From Melghiribacillus thermohalophilus (lineage in GTDB: Bacteria > Bacillota > Bacilli > Bacillales > Alkalibacillaceae): a DNA stretch of 64,000 nt. The notes beneath the pieces are model-generated. The model searched no databases, was not told the origin of the DNA, and saw nothing but the letters and a program-made list of their open reading frames with translations. The stretch spans positions 31,495 through 95,494 of the forward strand of contig NZ_SMAN01000008.1 of NCBI RefSeq assembly GCF_004342905.1, read 5' to 3'. The position numbers were made by a program, and so were the translations under genes. Position 1 is the first letter of the stretch. Each line of letters begins with the position of its first letter. Shown here one piece after another: positions 20,305 to 32,430 of this stretch.

Positions 20305-20691
20305 ATGGGGCGCAGTGCATATATTTATCCAAAAAAAGGCGGCATTCAGTTGGAAAAAGTCAAAGAACTTCTTTCCTATTTTCAGCAAATCACAACAAAA
20401 ACAGGGGAGCAGTTAAACTGGAAATACGATGACCGGGCATTTCCTTACACCATCGAAGAAAAAGTTGATGAAGAGCTTGGAAGCTATTTACTTCTGAAAG
20501 GAAAGGATGAAAACTACGATCATCTGTTAATTGGGGTAAACGAAAACGAGGAAGATGGTTACGTACAAATCACCCTTCCTGAGTCCGCCACCCATGGAGA
20601 TAAAGGGAAAGGGAATGAACTGGCAAAATTCCTTGCGAAAAAAATAAAGGGAAACCTAAAACTTTTCAATGGGCGCGTGATGCCTTTTTAA
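20305..20691 (+). CDS. DUF1885 family protein
   Basis: A 128-residue cytoplasmic protein of a Bacillaceae family of unknown function, recognised from the start GRSAYIYPKKGG and the ending GNLKLFNGRVMPF. GGAGGAGAATTCATT precedes the ATG. It has no signal peptide or membrane segment and is a mix of charged helices and strands. It stands alone between two divergent or convergent genes. No function can be assigned. Confidence 0.85.
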   Translation: MGRSAYIYPKKGGIQLEKVKELLSYFQQITTKTGEQLNWKYDDRAFPYTIEEKVDEELGSYLLLKGKDENYDHLLIGVNENEEDGYVQITLPESATHGDKGKGNELAKFLAKKIKGNLKLFNGRVMPF

Positions 20692-20716
20692 CCATTAGAT
20701 CTATCTATATTGGCTA

Positions 20717-20762
20717 AAACACCTCTATGTTTTCGACCACGAAACACAGAGGTGTTTAATTT
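20717..20762. terminator. Bidirectional terminator
   Basis: The hairpin AAACACCTCTATGTTT / AAACACAGAGGTGTTT with A/T runs on both sides serves the convergent DUF1885 and deacetylase genes. Confidence 0.8.
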
Positions 20763-20794
20763 TGTAAACTGTCATTGCAATGAAAACCTTTGAG

Positions 20795-21688
20795 CTACAT
20801 GTCCTCCTGAACTTCCCGTGATGTTTCAATTAAGTCGGGATCGACAAACCCAAAACCTTTCTCCCGAAGTCCTGCCACGATATCATCTAATGCCTTGAAT
20901 GTCCATTCCCTGTCATGCATTAACAAATTGGATCCGTTGCCAAGTTCTTTTGCATTGACCATAATGTCTGCAAGAGCCTTTTCATTCATATATTCTTGAT
21001 TCCAGTCATATCCAAAAGACCAATTCATGACGACCATTCCTTCATCTTTTGCCACCTGTTTCGAATAGTCTGTATTCACACCGAAAGGAGCCCGGAAAAA
21101 TTTGGGGCGTTCCCCTGTAATTTCTTCCACCAGATCATTGACGCGGACGATTTCTTCATACTGTTCTTCTTTTGACAATTCACTTAATTTTTTATGGCTG
21201 AATGTGTGGTTCCCTATTTCAAACCCCATATCATAGATGTCCTTTAACTGCTCCCTGCCATTACCGGCTTCAATAAAAATCCCATTTACAAAAAAGATGG
21301 CCGGAACATCCAGTTCCTTTAACGTTTTTGCCATCTCAAGCCCATACTTGTCAGGAGCGTCGTCAATCGTGATCAGTACAACTTCTTCCTTCGCACCGTC
21401 AATCGGTTTTACGCTCCAATTGCCATCCACATAATACTGGGACATCATTGGTTCATCACGAGAGGGTTCATTCGATTCTTCCATTTGCTCCTCCTCCCCA
21501 TTTTCTTCTGGTTCATCATTTTCATGTGAGGTCTGACCCTCAGTTCCATCGGCCTGTTCCTTTTGATTTTCCTCTATATTCCCCCCATTTGTATTTTCTT
21601 CCCCGGACGGTTCAGGATTTTGTTCAGCATGATTTGTTCCACAGCCTGCTAGGATAAATGCCATCACCAGTACGAAAATTTTTTTCAC
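20795..21688 (-). CDS. Polysaccharide deacetylase lipoprotein
   Basis: A NodB-fold deacetylase, probably acting on cell-wall or surface polysaccharide. The GTG at 21688 follows GGGGGAAGAA and gives a lipoprotein signal with lipobox ILAGC, then an acidic Glu/Asn/Gly linker of about 80 residues. The catalytic domain has LITIDDAPDK (the TFDDG position reads TIDDA), HTFSH as metal motif, and RAPFG. The glycine of TFDDG is an alanine, a modest variation. No neighbour explains the substrate. Confidence 0.9.
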   Translation of the reverse strand: MKKIFVLVMAFILAGCGTNHAEQNPEPSGEENTNGGNIEENQKEQADGTEGQTSHENDEPEENGEEEQMEESNEPSRDEPMMSQYYVDGNWSVKPIDGAKEEVVLITIDDAPDKYGLEMAKTLKELDVPAIFFVNGIFIEAGNGREQLKDIYDMGFEIGNHTFSHKKLSELSKEEQYEEIVRVNDLVEEITGERPKFFRAPFGVNTDYSKQVAKDEGMVVMNWSFGYDWNQEYMNEKALADIMVNAKELGNGSNLLMHDREWTFKALDDIVAGLREKGFGFVDPDLIETSREVQEDM

Positions 21689-21804
21689 ATTTCTTCCCCC
21701 TTGAAACTTTTTCGTTATAATTATTATATCTGAAAACATAACTAAATCGACGTTTTTTTACAATCAACGTTAAATATTCAAAATATAGAATCAGGTGAAT
21801 ACAG

Positions 21805-22890
21805 ATGAGAATGATTCAGTCATATCGACGTTTTTTACCGATCCCGATCGGAAGTCGCACCTTAAAAACCGGAATATCGGTTTTTATAACGGCACTGATT
21901 TGCCAGCTTTTGCATTTGCCTGTTATTTTTGCTGTCATCACGGCGATTGTTACCGTTGAACATACCGCCTTTGACTCCATCCGAAAAGCAATGATTCGTT
22001 TTCCAGCATCAGCGATTGGCGCATTTCTTGCCGTATCATTTTACGGACTATTCGGAAAAAGTGCCATCACGTATGCCCTTGCTGCCATGATGACAATTGC
22101 GGTATGCCATAAGCTGAAATTAGATGAGGGAATCGTAGTTGCGACCTTAACCGCTGTTGCCATGATTCCTGAGTTCCAGAGTAACTATCTTGTTTCTTTC
22201 TTTGTCAGATTAGGAACTACATCCATCGGCATCATCGTTTCTACAGCCGTTAATTTCTTTTTATTACCGCCGGATTATACCAAAAATATTTATAAAAATG
22301 TATCTGATTTATATCAGCTCACCGCTCATCTTCTTGTTCAAACATCCCGATGGCTGTTTAAAGAAGACCATATAAAAAAACATCGTCTTGATCTGTCATA
22401 TAAGCAAATTACCCGAGAAATGGAACAAACGTATAAATGGATACAGTATCAGCGGGAAGAATGGAAATATCACAAACATTCTAAAAATGAAATGAAGGTA
22501 TTTCAGCATGCTCAAAAGAAACTAAACCTGTTGCAGCAGATTTTATATCATCTTGGCAATCTCCATTATATTCAATTAAAGGAACATTCATTTAAACAGG
22601 AAGAAAAAAAATTACTGCAGAGCATTGTGTATTCCATCAGTGTCATTCTGAAAACACCGGATCATCATATTCCAGATGAACATTTTAAAAAAATAAAGCA
22701 ACTGGATGAGGAATTCTGGCACTGGAAAGAAGAACATGTATGTCAGACTCCGGAAAAATATCAACACCATTTTCCCCCGGAAACCATTGTGTTATATGAA
22801 ATTTTATGCCTGCATGATGTACTAGAAGAATTACATCAATTAGCAAATAACAGGGATCAAATCAATGTAGATGACAGCAACAACTCTTGA
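21805..22890 (+). CDS. Aromatic acid exporter family (FUSC/DUF939-like) membrane protein
   Basis: The 361-residue protein has four to six membrane helices in its first 165 residues (for example ISVFITALICQLLHLPVIFA) and a long soluble helical C-terminal half rich in Lys/Glu/Gln. The layout matches the Bacillaceae ArAE family, whose relatives export aromatic acids; the cargo here is unknown. A weak ribosome site (CAGGTG) precedes the ATG. It is divergent from the deacetylase gene. Confidence 0.8.
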   Translation: MRMIQSYRRFLPIPIGSRTLKTGISVFITALICQLLHLPVIFAVITAIVTVEHTAFDSIRKAMIRFPASAIGAFLAVSFYGLFGKSAITYALAAMMTIAVCHKLKLDEGIVVATLTAVAMIPEFQSNYLVSFFVRLGTTSIGIIVSTAVNFFLLPPDYTKNIYKNVSDLYQLTAHLLVQTSRWLFKEDHIKKHRLDLSYKQITREMEQTYKWIQYQREEWKYHKHSKNEMKVFQHAQKKLNLLQQILYHLGNLHYIQLKEHSFKQEEKKLLQSIVYSISVILKTPDHHIPDEHFKKIKQLDEEFWHWKEEHVCQTPEKYQHHFPPETIVLYEILCLHDVLEELHQLANNRDQINVDDSNNS

Positions 22891-22967
22891 AAGACTTGGT
22901 CACATCTCGAATCGAAAAGAACATAAGCGGAGATTCACTTCCCTGCTACTTTTTTTCATCTCCGGGA

Positions 22968-23210
22968 CTATATGACCATTTGGGAAAACCACAGATGACC
23001 AAGGTAAATGCAGCCATAGGAAAGGAAAACATAAAACACCCTGAGTCCCGGATGAAACCTGAACGTTTTTCCTATATAAAAAGCAATGGTGAAAAACCAG
23101 ATAAATAACAATATTTTCATAATTATATGGTCTTTGTTCGACATATGAATGATAAGCAAATAGAAACTCCAGACAATGAACAGAATTTGGATATACACCC
23201 ATTTCTTCAT
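22968..23210 (-). CDS. Small membrane protein, unknown
   Basis: An 80-residue protein with three hydrophobic segments (about 4-22, 31-49, 56-76), started at the ATG at 23210 after GAGGGTGGTACAGGAA. I do not recognise the family. It is convergent with the exporter gene, and its coding status rests on the clean ribosome site and the membrane pattern. The 23211-23435 stretch shows nothing else. Confidence 0.55.
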   Translation of the reverse strand: MKKWVYIQILFIVWSFYLLIIHMSNKDHIIMKILLFIWFFTIAFYIGKTFRFHPGLRVFYVFLSYGCIYLGHLWFSQMVI

Positions 23211-23435
23211 TTCCTGTACCACCCTCTTTCCACCAATAAATTCATTCTTCTGTTTCTAAAAACTTGATTGTTATCTGACGGAAAAATAATGCATTTCCTT
23301 AAAACGGGCTAGTATAGTATATGTAAATGTTAAAGTGGTATTTTTCAATTATGTAACATTTTGTTTACAAGGTCTTTTGGCCCAGAAATATCTGGTAGAA
23401 TAATAACAAATGAAATGATAATGAAGGGGATTTAA

Positions 23436-23807
23436 ATGGAGAAAGCATGGGCTTCACTTGGTGTTCTTTTGCTGTTATTTTCAAATTCATGTACGGGCCA
23501 GCAAACACCTGCACACGCTGTGAAATTTGAATCTGAAGAGTATCAGATGATCTTTATATCGGATAATCAGCACCGTGAAAGCCAGGAAGAATACCTCGAT
23601 GCCATTCTGGAAATCCAAAACAGCGACGGCTTTAATCAGTTTCAGTGGAGGCAGAAAATATTAAAAAAGGGCGAATTTCCAGATTTATCCTTCAGCAGCT
23701 TTCCGGCTTTGATCATCATGAAAGATGGACAAGTGCTCAAGTCCATTTCCGGTGATCAGCCAGGGGAAGTGATTATCAGTCAAGTTCTTGAACTGTTTTC
23801 TGAATAA
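23436..23807 (+). CDS. Small putative lipoprotein, unknown (possibly thioredoxin-like)
   Basis: The 123-residue protein begins with a signal peptide and possible lipobox FSNSC. The remainder, with FPALIIMKDGQVLKSISGDQPG near the end, resembles the cis-Pro and final strands of thioredoxin folds, but no CXXC is present. GAAGGGG lies upstream of the ATG and a terminator follows. Function unknown. Confidence 0.65.
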   Translation: MEKAWASLGVLLLLFSNSCTGQQTPAHAVKFESEEYQMIFISDNQHRESQEEYLDAILEIQNSDGFNQFQWRQKILKKGEFPDLSFSSFPALIIMKDGQVLKSISGDQPGEVIISQVLELFSE

Positions 23808-23847
23808 CCTCATTTAACCCAGTTATATAAATTTTTGAGGCGATAGT

Positions 23848-23881
23848 CCCGAATCCTGAATGACGGATTCGGGATTTTTTT
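23848..23881 (+). terminator. Terminator after the small lipoprotein
   Basis: The hairpin CCCGAATCC / GGATTCGGG is followed by seven T's. Confidence 0.9.
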
Positions 23882-24031
23882 GCTATTGGAGGGGTAAATA
23901 GGGGGATAATCGCACAAAAAAATGACTATTTCATGATATAATGAAAAATGTGACAAATTTCTATCTATTTCAGGGTGGGACTGGGTTTCGAAAATTTCGT
24001 AAAAAGAGAAAAAAAGGGGGACATTTTATAC

Positions 24032-26026
24032 ATGTTAAATAGTATCAAGACAAAGATCATCTTCACATTTACATTGCTATTTATTCTCGTTCTCGCATCC
24101 GTATCTACAATTACGTACATAAGTACAAAGAGCTCTATTGAAGAAGAAATTAAAATCTCGGCTCAGGATTCTGTCCAGGAAATGAAACGAAATATCGAAC
24201 TTTATCTGAAACATTACATGAATAGTATCGAACGTTATGCAAGAAATGAAGGTCTACAAAGCTTTATTAAAGATCAGATTAATGGTGAAGACACAAGTTT
24301 TGCGCCAATCAAAAATGACTTTGCCACCTATAATGAAACCTATCCTAATGTAGAGCTCACCTATTTTGGATTAAGCAATAAAACCTTCTATTCGGAACCC
24401 GAAATCGAACTCCCTGATGACTGGGACCCAACCTCACGCCCATGGTATCAGGTAGCGGCTGAAAACCCAAAACAGGTCGTGTTTACTGATCCTTACCAGG
24501 ATGTTAATACAGGGGATTACATTGTCAGTTTAGCCCGTTCCATCCATGATCCAGTTACAGATGAACTGATTGGGGTTATGGCCAATGATATCACTCTGGA
24601 GGCTTTAACTAGCATTGTTACCGAAACGAATGTTGGATATGATGGATACCCAGTTCTTCTTGATCAAAACGGACTGGCTCTGGTGCACCCTTCTAAAAAA
24701 GGGGAAAATTTATCTGACTCCTCTTTGTTCAAAAAAATGAACGAAGGAGACAAAGAAACAGGACTAATTACGATTGGGGAAAACGATCAATTAATTGCCT
24801 ATCATACGATTGCCGGAACCAACTGGAAAATTGGGGCTGTTTACTCAGAGAAAAATTTATTTGAATTGTCCCGTCATTTGTTACAGACTGTCATCATCAT
24901 TTCTGCGGTTGCCATCGTGATCACTTTTATTGTTACGTATTTTATTTCAAGAAGTATCACAAACCCGCTGATCCGTATGAAAAACGAGGTTAACAAAGTC
25001 GCAGATGGTGATTTAACCGCAAATGTAAATATTCATTCAAAAGACGAGATTGGCCAGCTCGCTACGAACTTTAACCAGATGGTTCATAACGTTAAAGAAT
25101 TAATTGAACATGTAAATCATTCTATTGAGAAAGTCAGCGAGTCATCAGAATCATTGAGTGCCATCTCAGAAGAAACGAGTGCTTCCGGTGAGGAAATCAA
25201 CCGAGCAATTTCTGAAATTGCCAGCGGTGCAACAAAACAGGCAGAAGATGTTGAAAACACAAGGCAAAAAGTTTCTTCCCTGTCTGAACAAATTCAAAAA
25301 GTAAATCAGCAAAATGACCAAATGTTGAATCTATCTACCAGGGCGAATGAAGCCAATGAAACAGGACTGAATCAGATCACTCAACTCAGTGCAAAAACAG
25401 ATGAATTCCAGAAAGTTATTTCTGAAGTTAGCAGTGTTATCAGCAGTCTCGTAAATCAGGTCAAAGCCATTGAAAGTGTCATTGATTCCATTACAGATAT
25501 CTCTGAGCAAACCAATTTGCTTGCTTTAAATGCTAGTATTGAAGCTGCAAGAGCAGGAGAGCATGGTAAAGGCTTTGCTGTCGTTGCGGAAGAAGTGCGA
25601 AAGCTCGCCGAGCAGTCATCCAGAGCAACCGAGCAGGTGCGTCAGACGATTAATGGTATTGAAGAAGAAACACAAAAAGCTTTAAGAGAAATGGAACAAA
25701 CCGAACAAATATCGAAAGAGCAGGATGAAGTAGTTAAGGATACAGAGGATGCCTTTAATACCATTGCTGATGTCATGCAGCAGATGATTACTTCTATCGA
25801 ACAGGTAAGTGAAGAAGTCAAGCAAATGATTCAATTTGAAGAAAATGTAAGGGAATCTGTCGAAAATATTGCATCCGTTTCTGAAGAGTATGCCGCCTCA
25901 ACAGAGGAAGTCACAGCCTCTACTGAAGAGACCATTAAGGCGATCAGTTCCATTTCAGAATCGGCAGAACAATTAAATGAATCCAGTCAGCGCCTGCAGG
26001 AAATGATTAATCGATTTAAGCTGTAG
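24032..26026 (+). CDS. Methyl-accepting chemotaxis protein, double-Cache type
   Basis: A transmembrane chemoreceptor that signals through CheA/CheW to the flagellar motor. The ATG at 24032 follows AAGGGGG and gives 664 residues. Membrane helix 1 is at about 8-30, an extracellular Cache sensor spans about 35-280 with [11 protein letters not shown] and [19 protein letters not shown] (the latter typical of dCache), helix 2 is at about 285-307, a HAMP follows, and the signalling hairpin contains [17 protein letters not shown]. The ligand is unknown, though this sensor type often binds amino acids or organic acids. Confidence 0.95.
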   Translation: MLNSIKTKIIFTFTLLFILVLASVSTITYISTKSSIEEEIKISAQDSVQEMKRNIELYLKHYMNSIERYARNEGLQSFIKDQINGEDTSFAPIKNDFATYNETYPNVELTYFGLSNKTFYSEPEIELPDDWDPTSRPWYQVAAENPKQVVFTDPYQDVNTGDYIVSLARSIHDPVTDELIGVMANDITLEALTSIVTETNVGYDGYPVLLDQNGLALVHPSKKGENLSDSSLFKKMNEGDKETGLITIGENDQLIAYHTIAGTNWKIGAVYSEKNLFELSRHLLQTVIIISAVAIVITFIVTYFISRSITNPLIRMKNEVNKVADGDLTANVNIHSKDEIGQLATNFNQMVHNVKELIEHVNHSIEKVSESSESLSAISEETSASGEEINRAISEIASGATKQAEDVENTRQKVSSLSEQIQKVNQQNDQMLNLSTRANEANETGLNQITQLSAKTDEFQKVISEVSSVISSLVNQVKAIESVIDSITDISEQTNLLALNASIEAARAGEHGKGFAVVAEEVRKLAEQSSRATEQVRQTINGIEEETQKALREMEQTEQISKEQDEVVKDTEDAFNTIADVMQQMITSIEQVSEEVKQMIQFEENVRESVENIASVSEEYAASTEEVTASTEETIKAISSISESAEQLNESSQRLQEMINRFKL

Positions 26027-26050
26027 TCCACTCAGCAGGCATCAATCCAG

Positions 26051-26096
26051 GAAGCTGTCTCAGACATATCTTGTCTTTGAGGCAGCTTCTTTTTTT
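26051..26096 (+). terminator. Terminator after the chemoreceptor gene
   Basis: The hairpin GAAGCTGTCTCA / TGAGGCAGCTTC is followed by seven T's. It lies before the repeat array, so the array is not simply read through from the chemoreceptor gene. Confidence 0.9.
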
Positions 26097-26280
26097 AACG
26101 GGTAAATTCCTAAAAAAAGATAGCTTCTTGTATAGCAGAGCTTTCAATGTTTATTCTAAAGGCAAGTACCGCAAAAGAGGATTTAGATTATGCTTGGCTG
26201 CTACATAACAGAAAATATTTCGAACAACTTTGACAAGTCCAACAGAAACGGTATCTATAGGTAAAACACACCTTTTCTCA

Positions 26281-27012
26281 GGTTATTAGCGCATACCTTT
26301 AGGTGATCACGCTTTTTCTTTGGGCGATTAGCTCCTTGCTTTGGGTTGTCACGCAGCCACCCTGGGCCATCAGCGCTCCTCCCTGGGCTGTCACGCAGCC
26401 ACTTTGGGCCATTCGTTCTTTACCTTGGGCCGTTGCGCAGCCACTTTGGGCCATCAGCGCTCATCCCTGGGCTGTCACGCTCCCACTTTGGGCCATCAGC
26501 GCTCATCCTTGGGCTGTCACGCACCCACTTTGGGCCATCAGTGCTCCTCCCTGGGCTGTCACGCTCCCACTTTGGGCCATCAGCGCTCATCCTTGGGCCG
26601 TCACACTCCCACCCTGGGCCATCGGCGCTCCTCCCTGGGCTGTCACGCACCCACTTTGGGCCATTCGCACCTTACTTTGGGCCGTTGCGCTTTTCCTTTG
26701 GGTCATTCGCTCTTTACCTTGGGCCGTCACGCACCCATCTTGGGCCATCGCAGCACCAACTTGGGCCATTCGCACCTTACTTTGGGCCGTTGCGCTTTTC
26801 CTTTGGGTCATTCGCTCTTTACCTTGGGCCGTCGCGCACCCTCCCTGGGCCATCAGCGCTCATCCCTGGGCTGTCACGCACCCACTTTGGGCCATCGCAG
26901 CACCAACTTGGGCCGTCACGCTCCCACTTTGGGCCATCAGTGCTCCTCCTTGGGCCGTCACGCTCCCACTTTGGGCCATTCGCATCTTCCTTTGGGGGAC
27001 CAGAGGATTTAC
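26281..27012 (+). repeat. Tandem 21-bp repeat array 1 (TGGGCC family)
   Basis: About 35 head-to-tail units of exactly 21 bases. Each unit begins TGGGCC (or TGGGCT), with two alternating types: one continues ATCAGCGC, the other GTCACGC, so the true period is often 42. The first units (before about 26,345) and the last one are degenerate, as expected at array edges. Because 21 is divisible by three and the units lack stops, all forward frames and most reverse frames are open, giving long false ORFs with WAIS/LGH/GPS repeats. No good ribosome site precedes them. The array sits between the ends of the convergent chemoreceptor and pdhD genes; 26097-26280 holds nothing else. Confidence 0.95.
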
Positions 27013-27062
27013 TGTAGCAAAAAAAGCATCCCCAAAAGGGGGATGCCTGTTTATCGTTAAAC

Positions 27063-28472
27063 TTATTTAACAATGTGAATCGGTGTGCCAAGAGCTACCT
27101 CAGCAGCTTCCATGGTAATCTCACCTAATGTTGGGTGAGCATGTATTGTAAGGGCTAAGTCTTCTGCTGTCATGCCTGCTTCAATGGCAAGGCCAAGTTC
27201 TGCGATCATATCACTTGCATTTGGACCGGCAACCTGGGCACCAATCACCAGACCATCCTCTTTTCTAGTTACCAGTTTCACAAATCCGTCAGTATCATTT
27301 AGTGACAGCGCACGTCCATTTGCTGCAAATGGGAATTTCGCTACTTCCACATCGTATCCAGCTTCTTTTGCTTCTTTATCTGTATAGCCTACGCTGGCCA
27401 GTTCAGGATCTGAGAAGACAACGGCTGGAATGCCAATATAGTCAATTTCAGATTTTTCGCCGCTAATGGCTTCAGCCGCAATCTTACCTTCGTAAGAGGC
27501 TTTATGTGCCAGAGGCGGTCCGGCTACAATGTCACCAATAGCGTAAATGTTATCGATATTGGTGCGGCACTGTTTATCAATCTTAATCAGACCCCTATCG
27601 TCCATTTCAACGCCTACCTGTTCAAGGCCAAGTTCATCCGTGTTTGGACGGCGGCCTACGGTAACCAGTACGTAATCGGCGTCAACCGTATCTTCTTTTC
27701 CTTTAGCTTCATACGTAACCGTTACGCCATTGTCTTTTTCCTCTACACCTTTTGCCATCGCATTCGTAATCACTGTTACGCCTTTTTTCTTCAGACGGCG
27801 TTTGACGATGGATGTCATATCTTTCGGGAATCCGCCCAAAATTTCATTGGCACCTTCCAGTATCGTTACTTCTGTGCCGAAGTTTGCATAGGCCGTACCC
27901 AGTTCAGTACCAATATAGCCGCCACCGATCACGACCATCTTTTTCGGGATTTCATTGAGATTTAAAGCACCAGTTGAATCCAATACCCGATCAGAAAATT
28001 TGAACGCTGGAATTTCAATCGGACGAGAACCGGTTGCAATAATACAATTGTTAAATTTATAGGTCTGTGAATTTTTTTCATCCATTACACGGACGGTGTT
28101 TTTATCTACAAAATAGGCTTCACCTTTAATGATATCTACTTTGTTTCCTTTTAGCAGGCTTTCGACACCACCGGTAAGCTTCTTCACAATGCTTTCTTTC
28201 CACTTTTGAACTTTGGAAAAGTCAACCTTTACATTTTCCGCTGTGATTCCCATATCATCGGAATGCTGTGCATGTTCGTAGCGATGGCTGGCAGAAATCA
28301 AAGCTTTAGATGGGATACAGCCAACATTTAAGCAAACTCCACCAAGGTTCCCTTTATCTACAATGGTCACCTTTTGTCCAAGCTGAGCTGCACGAATCGC
28401 AGCAACATAACCGCCAGGTCCAGCACCTACGACAAGAGTATCAAGTTCAATTGGAAAATCTCCTACAACCAT
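27063..28472 (-). CDS. pdhD: Dihydrolipoyl dehydrogenase (E3) of pyruvate dehydrogenase
   Basis: E3 reoxidises dihydrolipoamide on E2 and passes electrons to NAD+. The 469-residue protein shows the FAD fold [19 protein letters not shown], the redox disulphide [15 protein letters not shown] at about 42-56, an NAD fold [16 protein letters not shown] and the C-terminal catalytic HAHPTLGE. It is the last gene of pdhABCD, and array 1 starts about 50 bases past its stop. Confidence 0.98.
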   Translation of the reverse strand: MVVGDFPIELDTLVVGAGPGGYVAAIRAAQLGQKVTIVDKGNLGGVCLNVGCIPSKALISASHRYEHAQHSDDMGITAENVKVDFSKVQKWKESIVKKLTGGVESLLKGNKVDIIKGEAYFVDKNTVRVMDEKNSQTYKFNNCIIATGSRPIEIPAFKFSDRVLDSTGALNLNEIPKKMVVIGGGYIGTELGTAYANFGTEVTILEGANEILGGFPKDMTSIVKRRLKKKGVTVITNAMAKGVEEKDNGVTVTYEAKGKEDTVDADYVLVTVGRRPNTDELGLEQVGVEMDDRGLIKIDKQCRTNIDNIYAIGDIVAGPPLAHKASYEGKIAAEAISGEKSEIDYIGIPAVVFSDPELASVGYTDKEAKEAGYDVEVAKFPFAANGRALSLNDTDGFVKLVTRKEDGLVIGAQVAGPNASDMIAELGLAIEAGMTAEDLALTIHAHPTLGEITMEAAEVALGTPIHIVK

Positions 28473-28475
28473 ATT

Positions 28476-29750
28476 TTACGCCTCCATCATCATTAATTGT
28501 GGATCATTGAGCAATCGTTTCATATGATTTAATGCAAGCTGAGCTGTTGCACCATCAATCATGCGATGGTCAAAGCTTAAAGAAAGTGCCAGTACAGGAG
28601 CTACAACAACTTCACCATTACGTACTACCGGTTTTTCCGCAATACGTCCAATTCCAAGAATAGCTACTTCTGGGTGGTTGATGACCGGTGTAAACCACTG
28701 ACCACCAGCGGAACCAATATTCGTAATGGAACAAGATGCTCCCTTCATTTCTTCTGGTGACAGTTTTCCGCTGCGGGCTTTTTCAGCCAGTTCATTGATT
28801 TCAGCAGAAATTTCAAACACGGATTTACGGTCTGCGTCTTTCACAACCGGAACAAGCAGACCTCGGTCAGTGTCCGCCGCAATTCCAATATTATAGTAGT
28901 GCTTATGGATAATTTCTTCTGTTTCGTCGTCAAATGAAGTGTTTAAAATCGGGTATTTCTTCAACGTTGAAACCAGAGCTTTTACCACATAAGGCAAATA
29001 GGTCAGTTTAATATTTTGTTCGGCTGCCACTTCTTTAAACTTCCTGCGGTGTGCAACTAGCTCTGTTACGTCCACGTCATCCATTAGTGTAACATGAGGA
29101 GCGGTATGTTTGGAAGTCACCATCGCTTTTGCGATTGCCCGGCGAATTCCGCTCATCTTTTCACGTGTTTCCGGATACTCACCTTGTGGTGCAGCCGGCT
29201 GTTTGATTTCTGGTGTTTCGGAAGCTCTTTCTTCCTGAACAGGTGATTCGACTGCTTGATCACCTTTTAAGTACTGGTCGATATCTTCCTTTAAAATCCG
29301 GCCATTTTTTCCTGATCCAGTGATCAGGCGAATATCAACGCCGTTATCACGTGCATATTTTCGTACCGATGGCATAGCGATTACTCTCTTATTGTCGGTG
29401 TCCTGCTCTTTCTCGCTGGCTGTTTCTTTTTCTATTTTTGGTTCTTCTTGTTTAGGTTCCTCGGATTTAACATCATCACTCTTATCCTGTTCTACCTCCG
29501 CTGTTTCATACCCTTCTGCATCAATGGTGATGATGGTATCGCCAACAACCGCCACTTCCCCTTCCTGTACCTTAATATCCTTAACGGTCCCTTCAACAGG
29601 CGATGGGATTTCCACAACGGCTTTATCATTCTGAACTTCACAGAGAACATCATCTTCTTTCACTTCATCTCCCGGCTTGACAAACCATTTGACAATTTCG
29701 CCTTCGTGAATACCCTCACCAATGTCCGGCAATTTAAATTCAAAGGCCAC
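28476..29750 (-). CDS. pdhC: Dihydrolipoamide acetyltransferase (E2)
   Basis: E2 forms the core of pyruvate dehydrogenase. The 424-residue protein has one lipoyl domain with K43 in [10 protein letters not shown], an acidic hinge, a peripheral-subunit-binding domain ([20 protein letters not shown]), a second linker, and the catalytic domain ending in [12 protein letters not shown]. It is four bases from pdhD. Confidence 0.98.
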   Translation of the reverse strand: MAFEFKLPDIGEGIHEGEIVKWFVKPGDEVKEDDVLCEVQNDKAVVEIPSPVEGTVKDIKVQEGEVAVVGDTIITIDAEGYETAEVEQDKSDDVKSEEPKQEEPKIEKETASEKEQDTDNKRVIAMPSVRKYARDNGVDIRLITGSGKNGRILKEDIDQYLKGDQAVESPVQEERASETPEIKQPAAPQGEYPETREKMSGIRRAIAKAMVTSKHTAPHVTLMDDVDVTELVAHRRKFKEVAAEQNIKLTYLPYVVKALVSTLKKYPILNTSFDDETEEIIHKHYYNIGIAADTDRGLLVPVVKDADRKSVFEISAEINELAEKARSGKLSPEEMKGASCSITNIGSAGGQWFTPVINHPEVAILGIGRIAEKPVVRNGEVVVAPVLALSLSFDHRMIDGATAQLALNHMKRLLNDPQLMMMEA

Positions 29751-29773
29751 AAAGATTCCCTCCTATCATTCCA

Positions 29774-30751
29774 TTAAAAGTTTATTGCTGCTTTCGCTTT
29801 TTCTACGATGTCCTTATAATTTGGAAGCCATACTTCTTCTGCTTCAGAGAACGGGTAAACGGTGTCAGGAGCAGCTACACGATATACAGGAGCCTCCAGG
29901 TGGAGAATAGCACGTTCCTGAATTTCTGCAACAACATTGGCAGCAATACCTGCCTGACGCTGGGCTTCCTGAATGACTACCGCACGGTTCGTTTTCTTGA
30001 CCGATTCTACAATGGTATCCACATCAATCGGGCTTACCGTACGCAGGTCAATCACTTCTGCACTGATGCCTTCCTTTTCCAGTTCTTCTGCCGCTTTTAA
30101 TGCTGAATGAACCATCGCACCGTAAGCAATCAGGGAAATATCTTTTCCTTCCCGCTTAATATCCGCTTTCCCGAGTTCAATCGTATATTCTCCTTCCGGC
30201 ACTTCTTCTCGGAAGGAGCGGTAAAGTTTCATGTGTTCTAAGAAGATCACCGGGTCATTATCGCGAATAGAAGAAATTAAAAGACCTTTAGCATCATACG
30301 GTGTTGATGGAATAACTACTTTTAATCCCGGCTGTTGTGCCACAAGACCTTCTAAACTGTCGGCATGTAATTCTGGTGTATGTACACCGCCTCCAAAAGG
30401 AGAACGAATGGTCATTGGTGCACTTTTTGTATTACCGGAACGGAATCTCATTCGGGCTGCCTGACCACTAATGGCATCCATTGCTTCATACACGAAGCCA
30501 AAGAACTGGATCTCAGGCACAGGACGAAAGCCTTGAAGGACAAGACCGTTAGCAAGACCAATTATGCCGGATTCAGCAAGAGGGGTATCAAATACCCGAT
30601 CTTCTCCGAATTCTTCCTGCAGACCTTCAGTAGCACGGAAAACTCCGCCGTTTTGGCCCACATCTTCACCGAAGACCAGCACATTTTCATCATTTTTTAA
30701 TTCAACGCGCAGTGCATCCGTAATCGCCTGAATCATCGTCATTTGTGCCAT
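29774..30751 (-). CDS. pdhB: Pyruvate dehydrogenase E1 beta subunit
   Basis: With PdhA this decarboxylates pyruvate and acetylates the E2 lipoyl group. The 325-residue protein has the transketolase-type pyrimidine domain [18 protein letters not shown] and a C-terminal domain with [10 protein letters not shown]. It is three bases after pdhA and 23 bases before pdhC. Confidence 0.98.
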   Translation of the reverse strand: MAQMTMIQAITDALRVELKNDENVLVFGEDVGQNGGVFRATEGLQEEFGEDRVFDTPLAESGIIGLANGLVLQGFRPVPEIQFFGFVYEAMDAISGQAARMRFRSGNTKSAPMTIRSPFGGGVHTPELHADSLEGLVAQQPGLKVVIPSTPYDAKGLLISSIRDNDPVIFLEHMKLYRSFREEVPEGEYTIELGKADIKREGKDISLIAYGAMVHSALKAAEELEKEGISAEVIDLRTVSPIDVDTIVESVKKTNRAVVIQEAQRQAGIAANVVAEIQERAILHLEAPVYRVAAPDTVYPFSEAEEVWLPNYKDIVEKAKAAINF

Positions 30752-30754
30752 GAT

Positions 30755-31903
<1,149 letters not shown>

Positions 31904-32010
31904 TCACATCATATCCTGCTTGTTTTACCCGTAATCCCTGTTTTCATGCAAAACGATTTAAACTGTTTTAATCAAATATAAAAATATATTAGTACAATAC
32001 ATCTGTATGT

Positions 32011-32040
32011 AGTTTATCCTAAATGAGCAATCGTCGTCAA
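32011..32040 (-). promoter_or_regulatory. Sigma-A promoter of pdhABCD
   Basis: On the minus strand, TTGACG (32040-32035), an 18-base spacer and TAAACT (32016-32011). It would give a leader of about 165 bases before pdhA. Confidence 0.6.
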
Positions 32041-32345
32041 ACACTTTATTTATCATAAACTTTTCACAATTGGTGTATTATAACAACCATTCAAACTAAC
32101 AATCTGTATTATTCCAGAATTAGAACTGTATTATTATTCAGCAGCTACGATCTCGGCTCGATTCTGGGTGTCCACCCATTCAACTATAACTTTTCCAAAA
32201 ACAAACATTTCAAACATCACGAAACTTCCGGAAAAAATATGTCCGTTTTTTCAATTGACTCATGTTTTCCTTTATAACTTACACTTCTCTTGCCAGCTCG
32301 AAAACAATCTACCAGATTCGGGAACGATAGCTCTTTTTCTTGATC
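32041..32345. other. Intergenic stretch, nothing recognised
   Basis: An AT-rich gap between the pdhA promoter and the terminator of the aldehyde dehydrogenase gene. I see no convincing ORF, tRNA or strong hairpin. It marks the left border of the inserted ectoine cluster; no direct repeats or transposon remnants are visible there. Confidence 0.5.
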
Positions 32346-32373
32346 AAAAATGAAACCGCCTATTATAGGCGGT
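32346..32373 (-). terminator. Terminator after the aldehyde dehydrogenase gene
   Basis: The hairpin ACCGCCTAT / ATAGGCGGT is followed on the minus strand by TTCATTTTTG. It closes the leftward half of the ectoine cluster. Confidence 0.85.
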
Positions 32374-32430
32374 CTTCATCATAGCCCTCAGTTACGTCTG
32401 TTAGCCAAAGTATACTACTCAATGATTTCT

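Noticed and set aside
26281..27012. CRISPR array
   Set aside because: Units are contiguous 21-mers without unique spacers, and no cas genes are in the window.
26303..27070. Long ORFs encoding WAIS/LGH/GPS repeat proteins in array 1
   Set aside because: All forward frames and most reverse frames are open because the 21-bp unit has no stops; there is no ribosome site, and a terminator precedes the array.
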